From Diphasiastrum complanatum (lineage: Eukaryota > Streptophyta > Lycopodiopsida > Lycopodiales > Lycopodiaceae): a stretch of 64,000 bases of DNA. A program made the translations under genes and the position numbers. Location of the stretch: contig CM055108.1 of the NCBI GenBank assembly GCA_029204225.1, positions 5,645,599 to 5,709,598 of the forward strand, written 5' to 3'. The notes under the pieces are model-generated. The model did not search any database. It saw nothing but the letters and a program-made list of their open reading frames with translations, and was not told the DNA's origin. This document shows, piece after piece, positions 25,867-38,676 of the stretch. Every line of letters begins with the position of its first letter. Position 1 is the stretch's first letter.

Positions 25867-26130
25867 AAATCAATGATAAACTTCATTGCTACTGTTTATG
25901 AGGTACATTAATGTTGACAATTGTGACCAGCTATCATTAACCGTAGGCTAGTCTATTAGTCTACTCGTAGGTTTTCTCTCTCTATCAGGGGTTCAGGGTT
26001 TATTTGTACATTTTACATTCCGTATGAGTTAGTGTGATAGAGTGACAGTGCGTGTTCTTCTTCCGCCTTCTTGTGGTGATTGCTTATGGTGAATGCTTGA
26101 TGTTGCACATCTAATTCTTGACATGTGCCA
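25861..26130 (+). repeat. 3' LTR of copia 1 (right end not fixed)
   Basis: The purine tract TGAGGGAGAG (25851-25860) is followed by TGTTAGAAATCAATG, a standard LTR start. The last codons of the pol frame overlap it. No second copy exists in the window to mark its end; CTTGACA near 26125 is one candidate. Confidence 0.6.
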
Positions 26131-26589
26131 CATTGGATGGGTTTGATAGATCAAATGATGGGTTTTCATTAATTTGATCCATTGGGGTTGCTTGTGTGTT
26201 TTCCTATTATGCAAATACAACAACAAGTAATTCCAATTAGAATGATAGAAATGCTTCAATTCTTACATAATCCAATGCAAATAAAAGCATTTACTTCTAC
26301 TCATTCACTTATTGTTTGTAAGCTCAATCCAAGCCTTTTTTTTGCAAGCTCAATCCAAGCTTAAGAGAAAACTACATCAAGCAATATCCTACATTTGCCT
26401 CAATCCAAAGCAAAAATCAAAACAAGTCTGTATGTAAACTTCAATTAACTACTTCAAGCTAATGTTTACATAAAGTTCCCATTCCAATTCCATTTCCATT
26501 TGTCATTTCAAATTCAACACAAATTTTTTCATTTCTCACTTTCTTAGTTCTTCAAATCCATGAAACTAGTGTCTAGAAATGGATAAGTA

Positions 26590-26850
26590 GTGAAAACTTC
26601 ACTTTTCAGATCTGATTTTTCAGATTTAGAGGTCTGAAAATCAGAACTTCAAAATGACAAAAAATAGAACTTCAAAACCTTTTTTATGCATAAGATTATA
26701 CTACCTTTTCCTTCCTACTTTGCCAATAACATTAAATTAATGAAGTCCTTATGAAAACTTCACTTTTCAGATCTAATTTTCAGATTTACAGGTCTGAAAA
26801 ATAGAACTTCAAAATGAAAATTAGAAGTTTAAACACTTCATTTATGCAAA
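26590..26850 (+). repeat. Two diverged copies of a ~162-bp tandem unit
   Basis: TGAAAACTTCACTTTTCAGATCT recurs in reduced form at about 26591 and 26752, each followed by GGTCTGAAAA and an AACTTCAAAATGA-type word. The unit is itself rich in short dyads around TTTTCAGAT. No coding content was found. The remaining 26130-26945 holds nothing recognised. Confidence 0.7.
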
Positions 26851-26945
26851 CGAAACACTAGTTTTGATCCAAAACACAAGCTAGAATCAATCTTTTTCCA
26901 ATATATATGTATATATATTTTGTGGATGTAGAGGAAGACTTCCAA

Positions 26946-27635
26946 TGTGAAAAATTGCCTACATTGGCAAATCTAGCCATGTAGAATATTGTACATTTTG
27001 TCAATATTGTTTGTTGGTTACTTGAATGGCCAAAGTGCCACTTGTACATTCACACCTAAAGTAGGTTACCACGAGTCAAGAGGAGTGGTTGTGTCCATTT
27101 GGTAGTGATTCCTACTTTGTAGGATTTAGACCATGATTTATGATGAGATTTGTACCTACCATGCACCTACCAAGCATGACTCTTGGATCTAGGCTAGGGT
27201 TTTCACATTAGGACAAAAAAGTGGAGTCTACTTCCTTATTACATGCTGGATTTTCACCTAACTTACCAAAGGAAGTGTGTTTTACTATGTATTCCCATTC
27301 TCCACAGTGAGAAGATAGAAACCTTTTGGAGCCTCAAGGAAACTCGTGTTTCCTCTCATTGTATGGTGATTGCTCTTGATTTCCAATTAAAACCAGCTTT
27401 GGCACATTGTAAACACTGTCTACAGGCCGTACTAAAGCCTTATTTCCACACGTGTGGAGTTGGATTACACTTATTGATCAATGCTTTGATTGTCTCTACT
27501 TGTTTTCTATCAAGCTGCTAAACTAGATCTTGTTTTCTGATGACTAGTTTCTGATAGATTGTTTAACAAGCATACAATCAACTTTGTGGATCATTCAAAG
27601 ATCCATTTATGGTCCTTAGTATTGTACTTTTCACA
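26946..27635 (+). repeat. 5' LTR of copia 2
   Basis: 690 bp with the 8-bp terminal inverted repeat TGTGAAAA/TTTTCACA. It contains the 12-bp palindrome CCACACGTGTGG at 27446-27457, a possible G-box-like element. Confidence 0.95.
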
Positions 27636-27647
27636 TGGTATCAGAGC
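27636..27647 (+). promoter_or_regulatory. Primer-binding site of copia 2
   Basis: TGGTATCAGAGC, directly adjoining the LTR, matches the 3' end of initiator tRNA-Met. The untranslated leader then runs to 28227 and carries CACACGTGTG at 27798-27807. Confidence 0.95.
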
Positions 27648-28227
27648 CAAGTACAAGGCTATTGATCAGTGTCTGAATCTAATCCTGTTTTAGTAGGTTT
27701 TGGTGCAAAAAGCTAGTATTGGAAGGGTGAGCTGGTATCCAGGTTTTGGTGAGGGAATTTGATCCCAAACTTTTTCAGGATCAAAATCCGTACTGTTCAC
27801 ACGTGTGGGCATCTCTGAATCAGCATTTAATAACCCATATTCATTGGATCACAGAAAATTCATCTGGTATCAGTTTGATGCAATTTTTGGTGCAAATCCT
27901 AGGATAAGCATGAAAACTAATTAATCTAGGCTGATTTCAGACCTTCTTAAAGTGGAAACCAGGTCTTGAAAGTACATCAAAGTGAATGAGAGAGATAGAG
28001 TCAGTTTTTGTCCAAGAAATAGCCAAGATTGGCAAGATCTGCTTGAGAGTAGTTTTCACCTCATCTTATCTTCATTCCAGCTTTGTGAGGGAGTGATAGA
28101 ACTATGATTACAAGTCCATCTGTTGGATTAGAAGTCAACATTTGAGTGAAACACTGCAAGTTAGAAATCTTTGTGAGTTTCAGGTTCAAAAAAATCTATA
28201 TCTTGTGTGTAGAATCTTACTAGTAAG

Positions 28228-28925
28228 ATGGGACCAGTGGGAGCCTACATTCTAGAAGCTAGTTGAGAGGTTAAATTCTACCAATTATGCTATTTGGAAA
28301 GTGAGGATGGAGTCACTAATGGTGCTCCAGGATGTTTATGAGTTTCTAATAGATGATGAAGATGAACCTCTAGGTGCACAGGAATTAGTGAGATACAAGA
28401 AGAGGTCTAGGCTTGCACTTCACTGTATTAAGATGAATGTAAGCAATGATCTTTTAAGAGAAGTATCATCATGTAAGAGTGCTGAAGAGGCTTGGAAATC
28501 TTTAAAATCTATCTATGAGTCTAGTAACACTTCGAGGGTTCACATGCTTAGGAATCATATTCTACAAAGCATGAAGAGGAGTGATGAGAGTGCACAAGAT
28601 TATGTGCTCAGAATCAAGTCTCTCAATAGGGAGTTTGCTTCCATTGGAGAGAAGATCCAAGATAGTGAGCTTGTTCAGATTGTCCTCAATGGTCTAGGGA
28701 GTGGCTTTACAAATTTGGTCCAAAGCTTTGCAATCCAAGACACTTTGCCTACTCTAGAAAAGCTACACAGTGTATTAGTGGCTGAAGAGTGTAGGATGAT
28801 GCATACCAATGCAAGAATGAATGCTATTTCTCTGCAGGATGGTGATGAGAAAGCTAATTTCTCATTCAAAGGAAAGAAGAAGACCAATGGCAAGAAGAAG
28901 CACTTCAAGGAGACCAAGGAGGAGG
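28228..28925 (+). pseudogene. Copia 2 gag (UBN2-type), frameshifted, zinc knuckle missing
   Basis: The ATG at 28228 begins MGPVGAYILEAS. One extra T near 28263 shifts the frame, after which the capsid-like region (WKVRMES, KKRSRLALHCIKMNVSN, WKSLKSIYES, YVLRIKSLN) is open from 28301. The basic tail GKKKTNGKKK is followed directly by EDEDNVLYVP, a sequence that normally lies beyond the protease. The CCHC zinc knuckle and the catalytic Asp motif are therefore absent. Comparison with copia 3 suggests about 400 bp was deleted. Confidence 0.85.
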
Positions 28926-31864
28926 ATGAGGATAATGTTCTTTATGTTCCTAAGTTAACCAAGAATTTGTTTAGTGTTGGCCAGTTAATGGATAATGGCC
29001 TAGATGTATAATTTAAGCATGGAGTTTGTTCCATCCTTAGAAATGATGAATGTGTAGCCAAAGGCATTAAGCAAGGTAGATTGTTTAAGCTTGATGCTAA
29101 TGTTGCAGTGGAGAGTGTTAACTTGGCAAAGGTGGAGTTATCAAAGGTGGAAATGTGGCACAAAAGGTTGGGCCACCCCAACTACAAAGCCATGGAATCT
29201 ATGGTAGCAAAGGAGCTTGCAATTGGACTCCCCAAGCATTTGTCAAAGTGTGGGAAGAGATGTGAAGCATGCAGTCTCTCAAAGACTCACAAACTACCCT
29301 TTTCAAGATCTACATCAAGATCAAACTCTCCTCTTGATCTCATCCATTTGGATGTTCATAGTTTTTCACATGAGTCTAATGGTGGTGCCAAGTACTATGT
29401 AATCTTCATTGATGACTATTTTAGATTTTGTTGGATGTACTCTTGTCTAGCAAATCAATGGTGTTTGACTCTTTTGTAAAGTTCAAGACTTTGGTAGAAA
29501 ATCAACTTAGTACCAAGATTAAGGTATTAAGGAGTGATAATGGAGGTGAATATATCTCCAATAAGTTGATTGACTTTTGTAGTTCTAATGGCATAAAGAG
29601 GGAGTTGTCATGTCCATACACCCCTCAACAAAATGGAGTGAGTGAGAGAAGAAATAGATCTCTTTGTGAGTGTGTTAAGGCCTTAAGGCTAGATGCTTCT
29701 CTATCCAAACCATTTTGGGGTGAAGCAATAACTTGTGCTAACTATTTGTGCAATAGATTGCCAAACCAAGCCATTGGAGGAATCACACCATTTGAAGCTC
29801 TATTTGGAGAAAAGCCCAATCTCAAGGATCTCAAAGTTTTTGGATCCACTTGCTATGTACACCAATCCTTGGATAAGAGAAGGAAGGATGATGCAACATC
29901 CATCAAAGGCATCTTTGTGGGATATGGTGAGAATAGCAAAGGTTATAAAGTCTTTAATCCCATCACTAGCAAGGTGATAGTGAGTAGGGATGTTATTTTT
30001 TATGAAGGACATGCTTGTGATTTGGATGATAATGCTACTAATCATCTTGATGCCAAGGATCATGCTAGGATGGAGGAGGAGCTTCCAAATGAAGAAGAAC
30101 TTGAGGATCCACCTCAAGATGCAAGAATTCCAAGAACTCCAAGAACTCCAAGAAGATCTACAAGGGCAAGATCCGAGCCATTGAGGCTCACCTATGATGG
30201 TCAAGGTGATCAAAGGGAAGGCTCATCATCTTTCACATCTTACACCTTTCTTACTTCAATGTTAGATGAGCCAACATGTTATGAAGATGCTTGTAACTCT
30301 AAAAGTTGGATGGATGCTATGCAAGTAGAGTATGATGCTCTTATTGAGAATCATACTTGGGATCTTGTGGATCTTCCTCAAGGGAAGAAACCTCTTGATT
30401 GCAAGTGGGTATTTAGATTGAAGTATAATCAAGATGGATCAATAAGCAAGCATAAAACTAGGCTTGTTGCAAAATATTTTTTACAAACCAAAGACATTGA
30501 TTATGATGAGGCTTTTGCTCTTGTGGCTAAGCTTGTTACTATCAGGTGATCATTACTCTTGCTACAACTTTCAATTGGGAGCTATTCCAACTTGACTTCA
30601 CAAATGCATTCCTCAATGGTTATTTGGAGGAAGATATCTACATGAGACAACCCGAGGGCTTCATCAAGGCAAAGCATGAAGGAAAGGTGTGTTTTTTGAA
30701 GAAGAGCCTTTATGGGCTCAAGCAAGCACCTAGAGCATGGTACTCTAGGCTAAACTCTTTTCTCATTTCCATCAATTTTGTAATGAGTGCCTTTGATCCA
30801 TCAATGTATATAAGTCTTCATGATGGCATGATCATTATTCTTGTTTTGTATGTAGATGACATTATCTTGAGTGGTAATGATCTAGATGGAATCAGAGATG
30901 TAAAAATTGCTTTAGCAAAAGAGTCTAAGATGGTAGATCTCGGCCTATTAAGCTTCATTCTTGGAATAGAGGTTATTAGAGGATGTGATTTTAGCTTCAT
31001 TTTTCAATCTAAATATGCTACATCCATCCTAGATAGATTTGGAATGAAGAATTGTAAAGGCATTGAGACACCAATGGAGCAACATGTAAAAGCATCTATT
31101 GGTTGTGATGAAGCATCCTTTGAGGACATCACATTATATAGAAGGCTTATTGGCTCCTTGATCTATTTAACTATAACTAGACTTGATCTTAGTTATAGTG
31201 TTGGAAAGTTAAGCCAATTCATGCAAAGTTCTCTAGTTTCACATTGGAAGATGGCCAAAAGAGTTCTTAGATACATTTCATCCACTGAGAATTTGGCATT
31301 TTGTATAGAGGAACTAATCTTGGCTTAAGAGCCTATAGTGACTCGGATTTTGCAAGTGAAAAAGTGCATAGAAGATCAACAAGTGCCTTTGCCACCTTTC
31401 TATGTGATGGAGTAGTATCATGGCTTTCCAAAAAGCAAGATATCATCTCCCTATCTTCCACAGAATCCGAATACAAGGCCTTGACATCAACATGCAAGGA
31501 GGTCTTGTGGGTCAAAAGGCTATTGGTGGAGCTTCATGTCATGGAGGAGGAGATCCCTATCATCTATCGTGACAACCAATCAGCCCAATCACTTGCAACT
31601 AATCCTACATTCCATGCAAGGAGCAAACACATCAAAATTGCTCATCATTTCGTGAGGGAAAAAGTGCAAGCTAAAGAGATCAAGCTCCAACACGTGCCAT
31701 CATCAAGTTGCTTGGCTGATTTGTTTACTAAATCTTTATCTAAAGATTCATTTGTCAAGCTTAGATCTTCAATTGGAGTTGTTGATAAAAGCATTGTGAT
31801 CTCCAAGGCTAGATTTGAGGAGGAGTGTAAAAAATTGCCTACATTGGCAAATCTAGCCATGTAG
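28926..31864 (+). pseudogene. Copia 2 pol: integrase, reverse transcriptase, RNase H, with frame breaks
   Basis: Integrase has the zinc finger (WHKRLGHPNY, CGKRCEAC) and the core (FIDDYFRFCW, LRSDNGGEYIS, PQQNGVSERRN). Reverse transcriptase has LFQLDFTNAFLNG, YGLKQAPRAWYSRL and YVDD at 30849-30860. RNase H has STESEYKAL and NPTFHARSKHI. A nonsense codon lies at 29009-29011, and single-base shifts occur near 29432, 30549 and 31305. Repairing none of these would be needed to recognise every domain. The frame ends at 31864, inside the 3' LTR. Confidence 0.92.
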
Positions 31865-32506
31865 AATACTATACATTTTGTCAATATTGTTTGTTGGTTA
31901 CTTGAATGGCCAAAGTGCCACTTGTACACTCACACCTAAAGTAGGTTACCACGCGTCAAGAGGAGTGGTTGTGTCCATTTGGTAGTGATTCCTACTTTGT
32001 AGGATCTAGACCATGATTTATGATGAGATTTGTACCTACCAAGCATGACTCTTGGATCTAGGCTAGGGTTTTTACATTAGGGCAAGAAAGTGGAGTCTAC
32101 TTCCTTATTACATGCTGGATTTTCATCTAACTTACCAAAGGAAGTGTGTTGTACTATGTATTCCCATTCTCCATAGTGAGAAGATAGAAGCTTTTTGGAG
32201 CCTCAAGGAGAACCTCGTGTTTTCTCTCACTGTATGGTGATTGCTCTTGATTTTCAATTAAACCCAGCTTTGGCACATTGTAAACACTGTCTACAGGCCG
32301 TACTACAACCTTATTTCCACACGTGTGGAGTTGGATTACACTCATTGATCAATGCTTTGATTGTCTCTACTTGTTTTCTATCAAGCTGCTAAACTAGATC
32401 TTGTTTTCTGATGACTAGTTTTTGATAGATTGTTTAACAAGCATACAATCAACCTTGTGGATCATTCAAAGATCCATTTATGGTCCTTAGTACTGTACTT
32501 TTCACA
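31826..32506 (+). repeat. 3' LTR of copia 2
   Basis: 681 bp, preceded by the purine tract GAGGAGGAG and followed by TCCAA. It carries the same CCACACGTGTGG palindrome at 32317-32328. Confidence 0.95.
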
Positions 32507-33584
32507 TCCAAAGGTCCTCCAAGTAACCTGCAAGCTCCAAGATGCTCCTCAACTCCAAGCTAGGATGCTTCCACCTGCAAGTAAGGATCTTCAAGCCTCC
32601 ATGGATCTCTCCTCCACCTGTGTCCCTAATCTTAATCACAAAGGTAGATAACAAGTGGCCTCAAGTATTCACCACCCAACCATAGCTAGCTAGCACATGC
32701 AATCCTGCATCTAGGCTAATCTAGCACCTCCTTGCTAACGAATAACTAATCACAAGCATATCATCACACTCCATAGCATACTCAAGATCCAAACCCCTAC
32801 TTATGTCCCATTCCATAAGCAAGATCCAAACCCTAAGCATACTACACACAAGAAAATACTCTATACACTAGTAGCCACACTAGAGCATAAGCATAGGAAA
32901 CAAAAGAGATCTCTCCCCCTCCCAATGGGCGCCCTACTCCCCTCATATAGATGGCAATTGACACCCTCCAATACACTATGGAGTTCCATGCACAACCAAT
33001 GAGGAAGAGAGAGCTGAGAGTTAAAGAACCTTTCATAGGCTTATGGAAGGTCAAGAGACTTCTTCCATAACTGTAGCGCATGCATCCCAAATGGAGTTGG
33101 GATCCACGACTTAGCTTCCCAGCTTTCAACTCTTGCCATCCAAACCCACTTGACATACAAGCAACCAACTCGCCAACAATGATTAGACTTAACCAACTTG
33201 AAGTGCGGAAACCAACATTGAGATCCAACCTGGCGCCATGCCAGATCGGGGGTCCCGATGTGGGTGACTTCTCCCAAGCAAGCCACCCGACATACATCAA
33301 CCTTAACTAACTCGAAGCTTCGTTACAAACGAGTAACATCCATTCCAAGCAAGTTGTCTGACTTACATCAGACTTAACCAACTGAAAGCTTCATCACGAG
33401 TGATGGAAGCCAACCTGGTGCCACGCCAGACTGGAAAACTTTAAACAGGTAACTTCCAGCCAAGCAAGCCATCCAACTTAGCCGACAGGTTGGAGCCCAT
33501 TCCCTAAGAGCTTAACCCATTCACGTTCATGCAAGGAACACTCAGAACCACAAGCCGCGACATATATGAAGACAACCGGTTCCA

Positions 33585-33658
33585 GGACCGAATGGTCCCG
33601 ACAACATACCGTTGGCGTCCTGGACCAAATGGTCTCGACGACATACCGCTGGCGTCTT
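33585..33658 (+). repeat. 37-bp unit repeated twice
   Basis: GGACC(G/A)AATGGTC(C/T)CGAC followed by ACATACCG(T/C)TGGCGTC occurs at 33585-33621 and 33622-33658 with few differences. Confidence 0.85.
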
Positions 33659-34486
33659 GGGATACGACCCTCAGCTATGTGTGATCAAAAAAATTTGAAG
33701 CGGCCTTACAACTCGCGCTTTTACCGAACACTAAAATCCAGAAGGTAATCAGAGTCATTTTGAGAAAAATCCCACTTTTTTAATACATCTGAGAAGGTTA
33801 CATTTAAAGTGTGTGACTGACCTTAGTCTTCGGGGCGCTGACATGCCAAGGCGGGTGTCAGGACAACATTCCAGCAAGGGAAGCTGAGACTTGGTTGGAG
33901 TTCTTGTCCTGAGTCGCAACCCGCATTCCCCTATAGTATTGGTGGGATTCGCCACCTCCCCTCATACCAAGTGCTCTGCCCAGGCTGGTAAAGCGCGTTT
34001 TCTCTCTAGAAAGTCATTTCTCTCTCTAAAATTTATTGATCCCCAAGTTTCCTTTAATCATGCCTAGATCGTGTGAGGTGATTACACATCGATATGAGCT
34101 CTCTGGACTTTGCTAGAACTGATCAAAGATTTTCAACCATAGGAACTTAACGCCGACTGGATTCTGGTCACAATGGCACCGTGAGCGGAGCCGGGAGCAG
34201 CAATGACGCTGTTGGCACCGGGGACAATGCTGGCACGAGTGGTGCCAGAAGGAAAGCTTGTAAAGGTAGCTACAACAATAATCTATGGCTCTTTGAATGC
34301 TTTTCTTGTGGGAGTTGGGAACTCAATGGACCCTTTAGAAGGACGCCCTCCTACTAGGTCTCGTTGCCCAAGTTGTGCTTGTATACTTTGGTCCAAGACC
34401 AATAAAGTGATATGGTTCAAGGTTGAGGCCCAAGGTTTAGAAAAATAGCCAAACACCCATGGTAATGACTTTCTAGCACCTCACTA

Positions 34487-34705
34487 GGTTCCATACCTCC
34501 AACCAAGGCATAGACACCTACCTGTCCTTATCCAAGGACACCAATACCTTAATCTAAAGGCACATGCCCTTAATCCTAAGGTTATCCCTTATCCAAGGGT
34601 AACTTGATTCCATACCTCCGACCAAGGTATAGTCACTTGCCTGCCCTTATCCAAAGGCACCTACCCTTAATCCTAAGGGTACTCCTTATCCAAGGGTAAC
34701 TTGCC
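34487..34705 (+). repeat. ~119-bp tandem unit, about two diverged copies
   Basis: TTCCATACCTCC(A/G)ACCAAGG occurs near 34489 and 34608, each followed by CTTATCCAA and CCTTAATCCTAAGG-like short dyads. It looks like a fragment of a satellite or of a tandem-repeat-rich LTR. Confidence 0.7.
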
Positions 34706-35336
34706 ATTTAGCCCCCAACACTAAATGGACATATAGGGGTCACTGAAGTACTGCTAGTTACATAGGTATGTGTAAGGTGCTTTTACTCCTAACAGTCTTC
34801 TTGGGAGGTCCTCAGGGCTAGTATTGCATGGATCTGCCCTAGTACCTAACACCGATGCAAGAGTCATGTCTCTTTATATGATGTGTATTGCAAAGTAGCT
34901 TCTTTAAATGTATGAGGAATGTTAATGTGAACTTAATACATTCGGTTTGCCCTTATACTGATCAATATGGCATCTGCCCTGATACAATTTTGTTTTAGGG
35001 AAGAATGTATTGCTAATGATGTAAGTCATGGTAGGGAAGATAGACGTATCATATGTATTTGCAGTTGAGCTAATGAAGTAGTGAATCATGTTTCGGACAT
35101 AAATAACAATTGATGCTTAGCTATGACACCTATCTTCCTCACGTAACTAACTCGTGCGGTTGTGTTTTGTTGGATGGTGGCAGGTGACAACTGAATGTCC
35201 TAAAACTTGCTTCGCTTTATGGTACCTTGTACTGTAAGACTTTATATAGCTTTGTTTTTACCTGTTATGCTATAAATTAAAGGGTTCAAAGGGTTTGGTC
35301 TTGACTTGTCAAGAGGGACTATGTGAAATCTTTTTA

Positions 35337-35496
<160 letters not shown>

Positions 35497-35691
35497 ACCA
35501 AAAAATCAAAATAAACCATAATTATCTCATTTACATACCTCTCATTCCTTCTTTCTTTCACTCACAATTTCTCAAAACCAAAGCAAACAACATTTCAATC
35601 ACTAAAAAGACCAAAAACAAAAACAAACCAAAGACAAATTACCCTATAAGGAAAGCTAAAAAGTAGGAATGGAAAACGAAAGCGGTGTCGA

Positions 35692-35818
35692 AATCTGACA
35701 GATAATTGATCTATCGGAATCCAACATTCCTATCAAATAAAAAAACATCAAATCATAGAAGCCATGGATTGTTGACGTGGATGTTGGATTCTGATAGGTA
35801 AAATATTCTGTCGGAATT
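35692..35818. repeat. Imperfect ~36-bp inverted repeat
   Basis: The left arm 35692-35727 ends ATC(G)GAATCCAACAT and the right arm 35781-35818 begins ATGTTGGATTC. Both arms also share a CTGACAG/CTGTCGG outer part. The 53-base spacer makes it a possible foldback transposon remnant. Confidence 0.6.
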
Positions 35819-36119
35819 GGACATCCACATTGTGATTGCCACCACTACTGTTGATTTTCGACACCTAAGTTCTGACATTTAATTAAAAATTATTTCGTGT
35901 TCATTGCCGGACGGTACTAGTTCCAAGCGGGTTCAAAAGATCTATCGAATTTCGACGAAGTTTAATTTTTTTTCGAAATCCATCGGAAGCGCATGTCACC
36001 CCACCCCACTTCTTGTTGTAGTGTCCTCTGCCATTTTCCATTTCAAAAGATTTCATGTTGATTGAATTTTTTTCATTTGATTTCGTCTTTTAAAAAAGGA
36101 TATAGTAGTCTCAAGAAAA

Positions 36120-36700
36120 GATGTTTGGCCCAAAAGCAAGAGATTTACATTCCTAGGATATTGCATACATGCTAAAGGATTTAAGGTTTTTAATCTAGAA
36201 GCAACAAAGGTAATCAAATCAAAAGATATTAAGTTTGATGAAATTAGCAAAAGACAAAAAGAACAATTCTAGAGGAAATCCAAACTATAGAGAAGGCTGA
36301 GCAAAGCAATGAATCAATGGAAAAAATTATCGATGATACATCAACAAATGAGTTTGAGATACCTGAAAAGTTTGATATTGCGTTTATAGTAGAGACAATG
36401 AGCAAGCAAGTGTGATGGAACCATTAAAGGTTCATATGTAGAACAATACAACAAAGCAATGATAAATGGAGTCCATAATGAAAAATAGAACATGGACTTT
36501 CACACACTTGTTAAAATCTAGAAGTGCGACCATCAAGGAGAGGTGGACAACTTCAATGCAAGACTAGTGATAATATGGTATACTCAAGGAAGCTTTTGTG
36601 CACAAGCTATTGAAATCAACTCCATCAAAATTATCATAGCTTTATCATCGTGCCAAGGACTCATAATCACATCAAATGAATGTTAAAACGATAATATGAA
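36120..36700 (+). mobile_element. Highly decayed copia relic (integrase C-terminus to RT)
   Basis: Across shifting frames, GFKVFNLEATKVIKSKDIKFDE (shortened: KVFNLEATKVIKSKDIKFDE) near 36178-36240 resembles the copia integrase C-terminal region. NARLVIIWYTQG near 36560 resembles the start of reverse transcriptase. Many stops are present, and no LTR was recognised. Confidence 0.5.
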
Positions 36701-38533
36701 TGGAGAAAATCTACATAAATGAAACCTGAAGAAAATAAGTTGAAAGAGCAAGAGAATTGTCTATGGAGATTTCACATTTAAGCCTTCTATGGTATAGAAT
36801 AGGCCTATACAGTATGGTGTAGACATATTTTCCATTTGAAATTATTTTCCAAAAATGTGCTCAAATGGGAGTGTATGTAAAGGAAGGAGTTAGTTAGTAT
36901 AATTTTTATCATTTATGTGAATATTGATCTCATAGTGGCCTACAACAACACTTTTTTTCTGCAACAAATAAAAAGGCAACTGCCATTTTTTTGAAATTAA
37001 AGACTTAAGGAAAATACACCATTGCCTTGAAACACAAGTTTAGTGAGAGCATAATGTAAATCAAGAAAACTAATATATCAAACTAAAATTGAAAAAATAA
37101 AAATTAGATGATGCAAAAGAGATCTAAACCAATGTCAACATACATACATACATCATTTGAAATGACTTTAGTGTCTAGCAAAGAATGAAGAAGAACAAAC
37201 CTTCATTAAAAATATTTCATGTCTGCAACTGAGCCTAACGTGCGCCTTGTGGGGACAAGACCATAAACTGCACTTTCCATTTGCTCAAACACTTTGCAAG
37301 CAACCCTAGTAAAAATCACTAGAATGCATTGAAGAAATTAGGCACGTATTTTTTCGAAGACATTAAGTCATAGGCCATGCATCATGATGTAGGGGAGATT
37401 AAAACACGTTAGAGGCCTACCGTGATGTACATGGGGGCAATCATGGAGACACTCTTAGATATTTCCTTGCAAGGGACAAAAGAACCTAAAATTCCATAAC
37501 TTGTAGTTCATCTTTGACTAGGCTCACAAACTTTCATTCACCATCAACCATAAATTATAAAATTGCATTTGAGAGGTAATGCCACTAGAAACTTGAAAGT
37601 TAGTTGGGGTAAGACTTGAGTTAATTCAATTTGACTTTGAATATCCAAGCTCCCTCTAGAAGACTTCATTGGAATTTGGAACCGTCCTTTTAAGTCAACC
37701 TCATGCCCCCACTTTGGAACAAGGCTTCTTTATTCAATTTGTCAAAGTGCACATGAATACACGACTCTCTTAGGGTTTTACTTGGAAAATGCCTTAGTGC
37801 ATTAAACACACTTCATTTTGATATACACTTAGGTTAATTAGTCTTAAAATCACTTGTTTCTCAAAATTGATAGTCCATAGGAGAGGGGTGTATGGGTAGA
37901 CTGCCTTCAACTTTCAAAGATGCCTAGATTAGACGACTTCTTTACACTAATGTCAACACGAAATCCCAGTGTTGGACAGGTATTTGACTTTGCAAAAGAC
38001 CATTCTAGGTTATCAATCTGATTATAATCAAACTAAATCGTCCCTAGAAGGTGACAAATCCCAAAAGATGAGATAGTTTGTAGTTGTCGGAGGCAAAAAG
38101 GATCATAGACTTAGTAGCGTCTTTTGGAACCGTGAGGAGGGCATGGCTTCAAAGAACTGGTCAATACCCAAGTTTAATAATAATAGCCCAAAATCAATAC
38201 AATTCGAAGTGGGCCCTGCAACCTGAACCAGAATGTCAGATCATTCATATCAAAATATATTGGTTGTTTTTTTCATTTTTTTCATATACTGGAAAGCGTC
38301 TTCGGTTCTGAACAAATTCAAGCAACAACACAGCAGTGAGCAAAAACACAGCAGTGAGCACCAGCCCATGACCCTGATCATCTCGTAACTCGTTGAATTT
38401 AGAGTCAGTACCATCATTTTTTCTCAAAAACAACACGCTGGTCTTCTGACAAACAAGAAGCAGTCAGCTATTGCTGCTGGCTGGTTGGGTTCGCTGCATC
38501 TTCTGATCGCTGATTTGACTACATTTTATCTCT
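36701..38533. other. Intergenic stretch upstream of laccase, nothing recognised
   Basis: AT-rich DNA with no recognised gene, repeat or RNA. It would include the distal laccase promoter. Confidence 0.5.
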
Positions 38534-38542
38534 TATATATAA
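38534..38542 (+). promoter_or_regulatory. Putative TATA box of the laccase gene
   Basis: TATATATAA lies about 140 bases before the laccase ATG, leaving room for a leader of about 100 bases. No other start is competing nearby. Confidence 0.6.
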
Positions 38543-38676
38543 GATCATGGTTCTATCACTCTCCATTCAACTATTGCATATCTGATCTCTTGCACATTAG
38601 CACGAGCAGCAAAAAGGCCAGCATACAAAATTGTTGATGCGTTCAGCAGTCAGCCAGGGAATTGGCAGTGCATACA

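Larger units (their letters stand above)
26946..32506 (+). mobile_element. Copia 2: complete Ty1/copia retrotransposon with TSD, non-autonomous
   Basis: The 5' LTR is 26946-27635 and the 3' LTR is 31826-32506. Both have TGTGAAAA or TGTAAAAA starts and TTTTCACA ends. TCCAA lies at 26941-26945 and 32507-32511 as the 5-bp target duplication. The primer site is 27636-27647 and the purine tract ends at 31825. The gag-pol frame runs from 28228 to 31864. The LTRs are very similar; the main difference is an 11-base duplication in the 5' copy near 27165. Insertion therefore looks fairly recent, yet the interior has several frameshifts and lacks zinc knuckle and protease. Confidence 0.95.
32507..34900. 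other. Intergenic DNA with degenerate tandem repeats, no gene seen
   Basis: Words such as CAAGCAAGCCA and ACTTACATCA recur at irregular spacing between about 33100 and 33480. Two clearer tandem arrays are listed separately. The open frames, including 32842-33300 on the minus strand, are repetitive and match no family I know. Confidence 0.55.

Noticed and set aside
27243-27521. Open frame in the copia 2 5' LTR, repeated at 32195-32392
   Set aside because: It lies in the LTR and simply recurs because the LTR does; it has no protein family resemblance.
32842-33300. 152-codon minus-strand open frame
   Set aside because: It overlaps other long frames in degenerate tandem repeats and shows no recognisable domain.
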